DNA from: Erigeron canadensis
Taxonomy: Eukaryota; Streptophyta; Magnoliopsida; Asterales; Asteraceae
DNA: 64,000 bases
Reading direction: 5' to 3'
Assembly (NCBI RefSeq): GCF_010389155.1
Contig: NC_057761.1
Coordinates: 3,908,501 to 3,972,500 of the forward strand
The translations under genes were made by a program, and so were the position numbers. Under the pieces are notes generated by a model, which was not told the origin of the DNA, searched no databases, and was given only the letters and a program-made list of their open reading frames with translations. Of the stretch, positions 22,559-34,034 are shown piece after piece (position 1 is the first letter of the stretch; every line of letters begins with the position of its first letter).

Positions 22559-23086
22559 TAGGGTTGTAAACGAACTGAACAGTTCATAAACCATTCGGCG
22601 AGAAGTTCGTTCGTGTTCGTTTGTTTAGCTAAATGAACGAACATGAACAAATCTTTTGTTCATTCATTTACATTCATGAACGTTCAATAATCTGTTCATG
22701 AACGTTCGTTCGTTTATGTTCATGAACGGTCGTTCGTGAACAATAGTTCGTTTATGTTCGTGAACAATAATCCATTATGTCCAGTTACATATATATACAC
22801 ATAATAATAACCTATACTATAAAAAATAGTTTAAATATAAATATTTCTTTTATATAATATATATTAATACCTAATTATTTAAGAAATGTTTAAATAAACA
22901 TACTTAATTTATAAATATTTTATTCGTTTGTGTTCGTTCATTAGTGTTCGTTCGTTTGTGTTCGTGAACATTCGAACAAGTCATTATGTTCGTTTATTTG
23001 TTCGTGAACCGTTCGTTAAGTTAAACGAACGAACATGAACAAGGTTCCGTTCGTATTCGTTCGGTTCGTTTACGTTTACGGCCCTA
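22559..23086. mobile_element. hAT-like non-autonomous element, GTTCGTTCG-rich
   Basis: Ends TAGGGTTGTAAACGAAC (left) and GTTTACGGCCCTA (right), which are inverted repeats. It is flanked by GATGTGAA (22551-22558) and GATGTGAC (23087-23094), an 8-bp duplication with one mismatch, the length expected for hAT. Both arms are packed with GTTCGTTCG/GAACGAAC and GTTCATGAAC words that fold on each other, and the centre is AT-rich. 528 bp, no ORF of note. A half copy lies at 12911-13157. Confidence 0.75.
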
Positions 23087-23378
23087 GATGTGACCACTCG
23101 ATGATTTTTCATCATCCATTACCCGAAGTAACAAAAGAACATAAACAAATGCAAGTAGTTTTGAGTAGGTTGGCAATGATTGTCATTTTTATGATTGTTT
23201 TCATCCAATCCCCACCTCCCATCACTTAACTTCACTTCTCTTTATCATCCTCTTTACTCTTCCGTCAACATCACCCAATCAAAAAAAATGCTACAAACAA
23301 ATAATAATAGTCCTTCTTGTTCCTTCGTTATAAAGTCTTAACTAAAAAAAGAAATTAAAAAAAAAAAGATTTAACAAA

Positions 23379-23516
23379 ATGAAGAACTTTGCAGGGACTC
23401 CTGGAACAGTGACTGGTCTCATTTTGAGACTATTTCAGTGCTTGTTTGCTGCTGGCTCAATTGCTTCTATAGCTACCACTAAATCTTTCTTCAATTTCAC
23501 AGCCTTTAGGTACTCA

Positions 23517-23552
<36 letters not shown>

Positions 23553-26500
23553 TATATGTGTATGTATATGTGTGTGTATTAGATGCTCATAATGAGGTAT
23601 TTTGATCTAAAGAATATACAAACAAAATCGCCCAATATTATTATCCACGTTCTAGGAGAGGTGAAGTGTACCCGAAGATAGTGAAACTATTTTAAGAATT
23701 ACCTCTGACCTTGTAGGAACGAGAATCGAATATTGACCTCTGTCTCTAGAGGCAAAGGGTTTTCCCTTCATCAGCCCGGCTTGTTAATCTGATGAGGTAC
23801 ATAAAATGTTGATAGTTAGGTTCATGCCAATCCAATTACATTTCACATTAATCACTGACCCCCTTCTGAATAGCAAACCTGATTCTACTAAATACAACGT
23901 TTTGGGCCTTAAGGGTCTAGGAATTACTATTAACAACTTTCTGAACCGTTTCAGAAATCGTACAACGTTGGGGGCAAGAACACCAAAGGTGTCATAACCA
24001 AACGGGACAAATACATGTTGATTATCAAGGCAAGCTTTCTCGTATTTTGCAACTTTGCTAGACTCAGCCTTGAGTGCGGCCTGCAACAAAACCATGGTCC
24101 TTGAGTCCAATAAGAGGGGACACTCTTGTAAACTCTATACACGTGTGTTTCCCCCTTTCCCAACCAAACACAAGAATGTCCGTCGGGCCTAAGGTGGACC
24201 TCCTTTCTAAAGGATCAGTTATGAAGTTCACAGGGGCCTCTCTTTTGGCAGAGATCCCGACCGGTTTAAGGACATCACATAACGCATCTCTTACCCAATC
24301 ATGCCGATATTTAAAACCTGGTAGCTCTTTACAGTGGACCGTGTGCTAGCCGGAAGAATCTAAACACGCTTTATGACATACTAGACATAGCTCATCAACC
24401 GGGAACAAATGTATCATCAAGCGGTACTTAAGGATAGCCCGGTATTCAACAGTCGACATGTGTTGTCCTAAGCCTTCAATAGGGTTGACAGACAAGAAAT
24501 CCTGAGCGTGAGCGGCACACAAACAATCAAACACGGCTCTTTGTCGGGGGGTTTAAACATACTTCTCCTCAATCCTCTTAACGATTCGCTATATAAGCCA
24601 TTCGCCAGAATTTTTTGGGCTTTAAGTGGGGCGTGTCTTTTATATGTTAGCTTCGCTTCTTTTCAATGTTAGTTTCGCTTCTTTTTTTTTTCTTCCATGT
24701 GATTGTTGAAGAACAAGCATATATAATAGACGTTTTTGATAATAGTTGCAACAACTTCTAGTAATTTCTTGATTTGTCTGATGCCAATATGAGTTGGTAT
24801 AAGTTAGAATTACAAAAAAATAATTATTATTTAAATTAGGAAGCGTTTGGTTACAATTTGATACTAGTAAATATAAATCATTTTTAAGCATAAGTTTGAA
24901 ATTAATTTAATCGGTGAATCTCACATATCATTGGTGTTAATTGATGCTACATGTGTTTGTAAACTTTGTTCGTGAAGATGTGTTTGTAATTCTAGCATTG
25001 CTCCTAAAATATATGACTATGGATATGATTGAGACATGTTCACATTTAACAGTAATAAGAGAGATATGAAAGTGTAATCCGCCAAACTTTACATGCAACA
25101 GCGGTGGCCCTGTGTAGGGCAAACCCGACTCCCGTTCAGGGCTCATTTTTATGAGACACCAAAAAGTAATGTTCATAATGATAGTCGTCATTTATAAAAA
25201 CTTTTGTTTATATATTTGAATTCCCTGGGAGCCATGGACCCTTTTTTTCTCGACTTGTACTGGCAACTTGAATCCTCATGACCTACTGACATGCATTATG
25301 TCCATAGTTAGGTCCATATCTTAACCATGAGTATCATAACTCAAAGTATATTCAAGTATGATGATGAAGATGAAGTGTAAGGTTGTATCATGGAGTGATT
25401 TAGAAAACATTTTAGTTGTGGTTATTAGAGGGATCCCTCTTCTTTTAGCTGTTTTTAAATTTTGACTTTTGGGTCAAATCTAGTGCTTTCTATGTTCAAG
25501 TTATAAATTTCATACTGGATATGTAACACAAACCTCACTAACTAGTGTAACCTTTAAGAAATCCTGCTAACAGTTTTTCTTCTAGATAGTTAGAGAACTT
25601 TTAGGCGATTATTTTTCTTCTAGATAGTTAGAGAACTTTTAGGCGATTATGTGCGTTTGAGATGAAAAGATCAAAAACTATATTAACTGCGACAGTGTAT
25701 ATGAAATTGCTTTTAGAATGTTTCATGAGAAAAAGAAAAACATGAACTAAGTTAGCTTGGAGCAGCAATAGTTATCAACTTTTGGAGCTGCAATAATTAT
25801 CAGTGTTGAAAATGTTGGATTATGAAGAAGTGATGATTTATTTTCGGGAAGAAATAATGATTTTTTGCAAAACGGGTAAACTTTACTATGCAAAGCTAAT
25901 GTCAAAGATGACTTTAAATCTACTTGACTATCTATGACGTTATTAAATGATTCTTGAATATACCGTAATCATGATGCAAAACGCAGATCGAAACAACGCC
26001 TTAATCTTAAGTATGTGCTTATTTGATGATACTCAATATGTTTCATATTGCTATCTTTTAGTTGTCAATGTATTCATGCTCATATATAAATATCCGTCTG
26101 TCATAGATATTTATGCACATCTGATACCCCAAATCATGATTTCTATATGAATATATATGAATTCAGCTACTTGATTGCTTCAATGGGTCTGCAAGTTATC
26201 TGGAGCTTTAGCCTTGCATTCCTAGACGCATGTGCTTTGGTGAAGAAGAAAGCCCTCCATAATTACGCTACGGTCAGCCTTTTTGCTGTTGGAGATTGGG
26301 TCAGCATTTATAACATAGTCATTTCCGTGTATTTATCGGTGGGCGTTTGGGATTTTGCGTTTGGAAGATAATCTATGCATCTTGAAATAAAAAAGATAAT
26401 GGAGTTTTGAATTAGCTACTCTCAACCTGAATACCGAAACATAGATTGTTTAACTGTGTATAAACTGTAAACAAATAATCCGAAATAGTTTCCAACTAAA

Positions 26501-26813
26501 CAATTGAAACAAATCATATACGCTTTGAAAATACACTAATCAGATTATCAACACACACTTCGAAACACCCCCTAACGTTCTCCTCGTTTTACCATCTTCA
26601 ACTTTAAATCGTTTGCAGGTTACAGCTACATTGAGCCTGGCAGCAGCCTCATCTTCTGCAGGCATAACGATACTGTACTTTAATGACTTAGGAAGCTGCA
26701 GTTTTGGGCAAGAATGTCAAAAATACCAATTAGCAGTTGTTTTAGCTTTCATGAGTTGGATAACAATTGGAATCTCATCATTAATTATGTTTTGGACTTT
26801 GGCCTCTAGTTAG
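23379..26813 (+). CDS. CASP-like protein, subfamily 5B
   Basis: Three exons with GT-AG borders and matching phase: 23379-23509, 26167-26299 and 26619-26813, giving 152 residues, the usual size of the CASPL5B subfamily. The start MKNFAGTPGTVTGLILR and the motifs GSIASIATT, YLIASMGLQVIWS, LAFLDACALVKK, VGDWVTATLSLAAASSSAGITILY, CQKYQLAVVLAFMSWITI are those of the family. Four transmembrane segments are expected, with both ends in the cytosol. CASP proteins scaffold membrane domains at the Casparian strip; the function of 5B members is poorly known. Intron 1 (2.66 kb) holds a microsatellite and a reversed LINE-type fragment. Confidence 0.9.
23515..23552. repeat. (CT)n-(AT)n microsatellite
   Basis: A CT dinucleotide run followed directly by an AT run, starting a few bases after the CASPL5B exon 1 donor site. 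Confidence 0.9.
23784..24610 (-). pseudogene. Retrotransposon RT-protein C-terminal fragment in CASPL5B intron 1
   Basis: On the minus strand two frames encode pieces resembling the C-terminal part of plant reverse-transcriptase-domain proteins of non-LTR type. One has CLCAAHAQDFLSVNPIEGLGQHMS...EYRAILKYRL with a following cysteine motif (LCLVCHKACLD). The other has ACLDNQHVFVPFGYDTFG...RFLKRF. Frames change between them, so it is broken. The RT palm itself is not present. Family placement comes from remembered similarity to annotated plant proteins and needs a search. Confidence 0.5.
25574..25650. repeat. 38-bp tandem duplication
   Basis: The block containing TCTAGATAGTTAGAGAAC and TTTTAGGCGATTA occurs twice with a 38-bp period and no differences seen, inside CASPL5B intron 1. 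Perfect identity suggests a recent duplication. Confidence 0.85.
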
Positions 26814-28230
26814 AGCTTTTGATAACCTTAGTTAACTTTTTCATGAAACAAATTATCATTTTACAAACAAAGAGACACAATATTTTGTAAATATGTGTGA
26901 TCCTGAAAAGAAGAATGCGAAGCGAAAACATTTTTTTTTTTGGCATTTGCATTTTCTAGAGGTATCAAGATTTGCTTGTTTTAATAGATTTTGGTGCTCC
27001 TTCGTATTTTGGTATGGCATTTGGATGCTACATGGAAACAAGTACATTGATTGTGAAGTTAGGATTCATCATTTCAGTTCGGGTCAAACCTGATATGTAT
27101 ACTTTCAATGTAAAATGGAGAATGAGAGATCGAACTAGGAATGGTTGAATATGAAAAAGCGCTGCTAGTGAACATACGACACTTAGTCCTGTTATTAGTG
27201 TTCAATTCTTCATTTGGTATAAAAGCCTTGAAAGCTTTATGGTTTTCATCAACTTTTTCTGCTGATCAATCATGCAATATTAGAGGATACAACTTGAGTT
27301 GTGGAATATTCAAGTGTGTATCGATACATAACTAATAAAGATTTGTTACCATTCTCATGGTCTACTAAGTTGAATCCGGTTTCATTATATAGTTGATGTA
27401 CTGTTTCACACAACTCAAGTACAATAATTAACCTCAAGAATGGACTGAATGTGGTCCTGATGCTACCGGTAGACATGCTATGCATCGTTAGTTGTTGCAT
27501 CATAAAAACCGCTTTTAGTTATAGGTCAATAAACAAGTACTGGCAAAAATGGAATCCTGTTGTGACACCACCACGACCACCACCAAAGGTGGCAGTACAC
27601 CACGACTACATCATAACGGTATCACTTTTGTAACAATTACTCAAAAAATATACTCCACAATATCAAAAAAAAAAAAAAAAACGAAGAAAAACATGAAAGG
27701 AAACATAAATATGCGTACAACCCTACCAACCTACTTTCCTTCCGTAGGAGAAAGTTACACAATCATACAAAGAACTAAAAATCAAAATTACACCATTGAA
27801 TCCAAGAAATGTAAATAATTAAATTTCAATCGATGCCTAATCCAATGAAATGTCGTAGCGTTGATGTCGCTACAAACCCTTTGAATCGTGAGTAGTTTGC
27901 TATTATAGACACGATCATTACGATACATCCAAATAAACTAACAAACACTAAGTATGACACCATGAATCGCTGTCTTTTGTCATTCTATAGATTCATCGTC
28001 TTGTGGTGATTTAGTAGATCATCTATTGAAAATTAAAAATTGAGGAACATTGCACCATTGACACTTAAATTGATGGATCATCTCCAATGGATAGTTTGCC
28101 CCCCGATTTATATGAATGGACAAACTAAACATCAGTTTGCTTTCTTTGGAGTGTGTTTGTCAGTTTGTCATATCAATTTGCTCCCAAACAAGCCGAAGGC
28201 AAATTGAGTTTGTGGGATCAACTTTAATTT
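26814..28230. other. 3' flank of CASPL5B and spacer
   Basis: No gene is seen. Includes probable CASPL5B 3' UTR to about 27100, a poly-A run at 27664-27681 and a CCACCACGACCACCACC stretch at 27567-27585. Confidence 0.4.
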
Positions 28231-28502
28231 ATTATTCCATTCGTCTCCGTCCCACTAATTGTGTCTTATTTAAAAATTTTAAAGTCTTTCTTTATGAATG
28301 TTGACCTTAAATATTTTGATTTGTGTTATATAATATTTGATGAAAGTTATATGAATTGATTAAGTTTTACATGTATATTTTATTGGTATAATTTTTATCA
28401 AATATTATATAACATAAATCAAAATATAAAAGGTCAAAGTTTACAAAGGTTGACTTTAAAAAAATCAAAATATGACCCATTTAGTGGGACGGATAAAGTA
28501 TT
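28231..28502. mobile_element. Stowaway-type (Tc1/mariner) foldback MITE
   Basis: Inverted ends share CCGTCCCACTAA and the adjacent ATTT/AAAGTC blocks. The interior arms also pair (ATATTTTGATTTGTGTTATATAATATTTGAT against its mirror; core TTATATAATATTTGAT), making a hairpin of about 270 bp. The CTCCGTCCCA terminus and TA at the borders match Stowaway MITEs. Exact edges are uncertain by a few bases. Confidence 0.8.
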
Positions 28503-28886
28503 ATTTAAAATTTTATAGTATTTAATATAATTTTTGTTAATTTTATATGGATGATGATGTGACATGAACAACCGAATATAATACGAGTATATGGGTTAGA
28601 AGCAAAATGAATTCAGTAGGGAAACAATCAACTTGAAGGGAGTCGGTATATTTAGACATCTTGTATATGTTATTGGATATTGGAGATGGCAAGGAGCCTT
28701 CTAAAATGTTCTCAGTGACATTTTGTGACAATTTTATCTTATTGTGAAAGATGCTATTTTGACCATTGACAATCAATTCTATAGGTGGGTTTTGATCAAA
28801 TAAGCCTATTTAATTTGGTTCATCTTTGGTAATTCATATGTTTTCTTGTTGCCACTGAATTCATGTTTTCATACGTCGGGTAATCA

Positions 28887-28917
<31 letters not shown>

Positions 28918-29591
28918 TTGCGCAATTCTTATTTCCTTAAATCCTTTCACATACATCGACTTGTTCATCTGCTCCGCTAGGCGCTAGTACCATCAACGAT
29001 ACCTTAATGATTCGTCAGTAATCTAACATTCAAAAAATATATATATATTTACTAGTCATTTGCAAGCACCACCTCGATCATCTATTATTTTTGTTACCTT
29101 TAATTTGTGAAAACTTTAACTTAAATCGAATACAATTTTCTATACAGTTGGTTAATTAAGAATCCAAGGCTAAAATTGCTTTCGAACCCAACGTGAACAT
29201 ATTATCTTATTGAGTTGCTGCCGATATATCATATATTCAATCTTACTTGGATAAACACCATTTGTTGACATGTTGTTCTTGTGTCAAAACTCAAAACTAA
29301 TAAATAAGATTGTGTACCATGGAGGTGACAAATAATTTGAATATGATAAATTGATATTCCCAATTTGTTGCATAATAAATAAATAAATCAAGGCCTGTAC
29401 TATTTCTACAAATTAGATGACATTAGTTAGTTATGGACCACTTAATCATTATTAATTAAATTATATATGTACCATAAAACACTTACTAAAAACCAACAAA
29501 ATAGATGACATATATAACATAGACCACTTAACTAGTATTAATTGATGACATAAGGAATATGGACCACTTATTTATTTAAATAATAAAACAT
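28503..29591. other. AT-rich spacer with microsatellite and imperfect repeats
   Basis: Contains a (TA)n run at 28891-28918. Around 29410-29575 there are three imperfect repeats of a unit containing GATGACAT and GGACCACTTA with ATTAATT. No gene is seen. Confidence 0.45.
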
Positions 29592-29592
29592 G

Positions 29593-29664
<72 letters not shown>
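29592..29664. repeat. (AAT)n microsatellite
   Basis: About 24 uninterrupted ATA/AAT trinucleotides just downstream of the MULE-OTU stop codon. The long poly-isoleucine frame it creates on the plus strand is not a gene. Confidence 0.95.
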
Positions 29665-29682
29665 GATATTAAATATTTTATA

Positions 29683-31930
29683 TTAATCATCAATATTGAT
29701 ACAAGTTTTCACCTCTCCATAATTATGATTAGGAAATTTAAGTTGGTTGTACACATTGTGTCTATGCAAATAAGGATTTTTCCATGTCCGGTCGAATGCG
29801 TTAGGAGACCATAGTGGATGAGTAAGAAGTATGGGGAAATTTCCTTGTAGCACCAATCTTACAAAATGGTTACTATTGACGCGTGCAATAACCCAAATAT
29901 TATGTGGTTGTGACATTGGTGGGCTAGTAAAAAGTGGTAAAAACGTTGTCTCTCCTCCATTGCTCAAAAAAATAACCACCACATTATACCTTGAAGCAAT
30001 GAGTAACCACATGTCTGACATATCCATCCAATGTGGTGGAAGTGCAGGTCCTTGAAAGTGACTTAGTGTGTGCTGAAGCGATTGCACACCTTCTCTGTTA
30101 AACATATAAGTGTATGTTGCATTATGGACAAATAACTCATCCAATAAATCCATACGAACTTGAGGCCAAATATCTTGATGATGACCTAGGCATACAGCTA
30201 CCGCTCTAAATTCACAGTTTCCATCTCCATTTACATTCTGAACCTGTGTGATATGTGGAAGAAAATTTGCAAATCCTTGATCAATTAAATAATACCGATT
30301 GTTCATTAATGGATCGGCACTATAGGGTGGGTTCGGATTGTGGTTATGCATATGTGGATTTTGATTATGGGTTTGGGTTTTAGTCACAAAAGGAGCATCA
30401 AAATCTGGTTCTTTGTTTAACTCAAAAAAATTGGGGTTTGAGGTTGGGGTTGGGGTTGGGTTGGGGTTAGGCTTGGTTTTGGGTTTTTTCAAGCCTGGAC
30501 GTCCTCGGTTATCTTTGTGATATTCGGGTTCACCAACGGTGGACAGATCAATAACAGGCTTCCTCCAAAAAGCATGATCAATATCTTCAACAATTATACT
30601 CGGCTTAAGATCAAGCTTCCTCCAAAAAACATCCACTAATTGTAATGGAATAGGCTCATTTGCAATGAAATGCAACATAATTTCATGTGCACATGGTAAC
30701 CCATGACTGGATCTCAATTGACAACCACAGTTATCAAGAGTTAAATCAAAACCGTCGGGTCTGCTAAGTTCATTGAAGATTTTGTCTAAAGCATTTTCTG
30801 AAACACGCCACCAATATTTTATCAGTGATGATAACACGAGGAGTATAAGATAAGCCAATGCACATTTTAAGACAATTTAATGCCCAGATAAAATTTGATG
30901 TCCTCTCTCTATCCAACAAGACAATTGCTATGGAGAATGTCTTGCTGGTAGAAGTAACACCAACAATCTCAAGAAGAGGCATATCAAACTTGTTCGTGTT
31001 GTATGTAGCATCGATCAATAAAACATCTAGAAAAGCAAGCCATATCTTCAGTGAGATGGGATGTACAAAAAACAATTCTTCTAACTTGAAGGTTGAATCA
31101 TTTATACGATACTGATAGTGATACCCCTTATCTTGCAAGAATGAGAAAACAACTTGAATTGGGGTCTGACCTTCATGCCCAATTAACCGTAGTTTTTCTT
31201 GGGCATTATAGAGGGTTCTATTTGTAGACACGTAATTCTCATCCAACACCTTTAGTGTTGCAAGAATATCGCATGCTTTCAGATTTTGACTTGTCATGGT
31301 CGCAACTAAACAAGTTTCATGATCTGTCAACCTCTTTGCATATGGATGACCCTCCAGAAACAATAAAGGTTCATGATTATGTTCATCACATTTCACCGTC
31401 AACACCCAAAGATCATTGACCTTATAATACCTTCCCACCAATTCAAATTTGCAATCAATTTTTTTGCTTTTGGTATCTTTATCACCACTTTTTTTATACA
31501 CGCCGCCCCGATCACACATAAATACAACTTTACAAAGGTAACCATTAACTTTTTTAGATCTTTTGGTTACAAGAAGGTAACCTTGAGAACGCGCCAAATT
31601 TTGCGCCCATTTTACCATTTCCTCGTTAGAGCTAAACACCTGTAGTTATTTTGTTGTGAAAAAATAGATTTAATATATACATGTACATAAATATAGTTAA
31701 CCATGAACAACACTATTATAATTTCATAAAATTACAAATATAAAGGTAGTTAATTGAAAAAATCTAAGATAAACATCATATACATATGTATATAAAAATG
31801 ATATAATATATGAAAGTTAATTAAAATGCACGATTAAAGAAACAAATAAACATAAGATCAAATATGAATTACATATTTGTAAGATCAAAGATGATACCTG
31901 ATCAGTAGGAAAATCTGATGCGCTCGTCAT
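29683..31930 (-). pseudogene. Mutator-like transposase/OTU-domain gene with internal deletion
   Basis: Exon 1 (31898-31930, ATG...CAG) joins in phase to exon 2 starting at 31639. The N-terminal part is a FAR1/WRKY-like zinc region (TKRSKKVNGYLCKVVFMCDRGG...CDEHNHEPLL). The MULE transposase start follows with the first catalytic aspartate in LIDATYNTNKFDMPLLEIVG and the second in RVIITD. Right after this, near 30790-30860, the frame shifts by one. The sequence jumps to the SWIM zinc finger (CGCQLRSSHGLPCAHEI), so the middle of the transposase with the third acidic residue is missing. A basic proline-rich linker follows, then an OTU cysteine-protease domain with the DGNC catalytic cysteine (GDGNCEFRAVAVCLG) and a candidate histidine in NSNHFVRL. 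Such transposase-OTU fusions are known in plant Mutator-like elements. The OTU frame is open to its stop at 29683. Confidence 0.8.
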
Positions 31931-32070
31931 TTATTTTACCAAGATGTTATATGATCAAGTTCATTAAACTTTTTTTTTTCTATTTTTTTTTTTTTTGATT
32001 TTTCGTATTCATTTGTATGGAAGATATATATAAAGATAACATAATATATTTATTTCAAAACATTGAGGTC

Positions 32071-32450
32071 AAATCAACTTCATATTAATTGTAATGATGT
32101 GAAATATCACTATTTTGCTTTCTGTAGTTTATAAAAATAAATATCATATTACTTTATTTAACACTACCTAAAATAAAAGTCTACAAAAAATCACTATTTT
32201 TATGTAACACATACTAAACTATTAACTAAAATTAAAAGTAAGATATAAGACTTCTAAAACAAATCAACTTCACATTAATTGTAATGATGTAAAATATCAC
32301 TATTTTAGTCTCTGTAGTTTCTAAAATAAATATCATATCACTTTATTTAATACTACCTAAAATAAAAGTCTACAAAAAATAACTATTTTTATGTAACACA
32401 TACTAAGTTATTAATGCTAAAAAATTAAAACTAAAATATAAGACTTCTAC
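32071..32450. repeat. 190-bp tandem direct repeat
   Basis: Two copies with a 190-bp period (AAATCAACTTCA at 32071 and AAATCAACTTCA at 32261), each running through TAATTGTAATGATGT, CACTATTTT and ACTACCTAAAATAAAAGTC. About 90 percent alike by eye. They lie 140 bp upstream of the MULE-OTU start and may be part of that element's terminal region. Confidence 0.8.
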
Positions 32451-32506
32451 AAATAAAATAAAAACATGTGTAAAAAATAAAAGTGGTCATACTTACATGG
32501 TCTTTA

Positions 32507-33177
32507 GGGTGGGGGGAGAGCTTCCCCACTCCTCCCCTCCCCTCCCCTCCCCGATTTTTCTTCTCCTCCTCTCCCCTTCCCTAATGCTAGGAGCACCTCG
32601 CCACCCCCTCCCCTCCCCACCCTTTTCTATTTAATTTAATTTCTATTTATATTTAATTACCAAATTATTAAACTTTTTATTTAATAAATTAAAGTACAAT
32701 TAAAAAAATATAAACACTACAAAATCAAACATTTTTATTAAAAAAAATATAAACTTTTAAAACATTACAAAATTAAAACAATTTTAAAGTATGTTAGAAA
32801 AAAATAAAAAAAATATTAATGTATAAAAAATAACATTTTTACCCATTTTAACAAAAGTTAAAACTCTAGGGTATAGAATGTAAATACTGAAATTGCATAT
32901 TTTGACTTTTGGTGAGATCGTCTTTTCCAGCCTACCAACATGTATATATATATATATATATATTGCATATACATGGAAATGGTTTTCAATAAAAGAAAAA
33001 GAAATAAAAAAAAGAAAAAGAAAAACAATGATTAGTAACGGTCGAATAACCCGGCACCACATCCGGCACCACTGTGCCCAATACGCTCCCCACCCAACCG
33101 GTACCGGAGGGTCGGCGCGGTGTGCCATCCGGTACCGGCCCGGTACCGGTCCCCTCACCTCACCACTCCGTCCACCC
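32507..33177. mobile_element. PIF/Harbinger-like element, GGGTGG ends
   Basis: Ends GGGTGGGGGGAG (left) and the mirror of GGGTGGACGGAG (right), flanked by TTA at 32504-32506 and 33178-33180. The left arm is C-rich after the TIR. The right arm contains repeated GGTACCGG words (33100-33150). The interior is AT-rich with a (TA)n run at 32942-32962. 671 bp, no real gene; an open frame across the right arm is a by-product. Confidence 0.65.
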
Positions 33178-33180
33178 TTA

Positions 33181-33712
33181 CAAGAGATGAAGTCATTTGT
33201 GGTCCTATTATACTTATGGTCAAATTCTCTTTTTTTTCCTAGTGGGGTGCAAAGAACTTGCGCCATAAATCAATATCCAAAAGAAAAATAGGAAATACAG
33301 TACAATAAAAGAAAATTTTATTATAATAAACTGTACTATATATTCAGTTGTATTCGGTTTGAGGTAGGCGACGTAGTAGTGATGCAAGATTGCAAGATGA
33401 AGCAAGAAAGCTGGAAAGTCACACAATGCATCACGTGGGTGGCGATTGTCCAATGTCTGATATCACGTGACCCCATGAGCTCTCTGTTTACATCAAGTCA
33501 AAGTTAGCAGGAATACCGCTACATTACTACTACATTGACCACATTTTCACATTGTCAATTTCCTTATTTAGGCCTACAAGTGAGAAACAATAATTGTTTT
33601 TCACATATAACCTACAAGTGAGAAACAATAATTGTTTTTCACATATAATATTTGTTACGTGTTATTCATAGCATTAAAGACTACGAATAGCAAAATCTTT
33701 TTTAACTAATTA
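33181..33712. other. Spacer with a 38-bp tandem duplication
   Basis: No gene is seen. The 38-bp unit starting CCTACAAGTGAGAAACAATA is present twice (33573-33610, 33611-33648) without differences. It contains the near-palindrome AAACAATAATTGTTTTT. Confidence 0.6.
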
Positions 33713-34034
33713 CTAGCTAATTAAACCCAAGTTTAACCCGGGTTATCTAATTGAAAACTTTACAAATAGAAATACATAATTATCTATATTATTTGTTCAT
33801 ACATCTTTTGTTTAAAAAGCTCAAACGATAACACTTAATTTGTTTAGATATTTAAAATATAGGGTTAAAAGAGTAACATGTAAAAACATGAATTTAGTTA
33901 AACCTTATTAATAGAGAGATGACATCACATTAACAAAATTAGCATATATCAAAGATTAATGTAAGAAAATATTAAGAAGCCATGTAAGAAAAAAATGATG
34001 TCATTACAAATTTTTACTTTATTAATATAAGAGA
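33713..34034 (-). mobile_element. Short non-autonomous Helitron
   Basis: On the minus strand it begins TCTCTTATATTAATAAAG directly after an A. It ends AACCCGGGTTAAACTTGGGT followed by TTAATTAGCTAG and then T. This matches the Helitron rules: 5' TC, 3' CTRR, a hairpin (AACCC...GGGTT) about 10 bases before the end, insertion between A and T, and no target duplication. 322 bp, non-coding. Confidence 0.75.

Noticed and set aside
23690..23790. GAACGAGAATCGAAT...GACCTC, another SINE-like word
   Set aside because: Too diverged and without tail or duplication.
29590..29814. Poly-isoleucine frame
   Set aside because: Translation of an (AAT)n microsatellite.
32784..33291. Open frames of 130-160 codons on both strands
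   Set aside because: They span the GGTACCGG-rich end of a PIF-like element and have no family resemblance.
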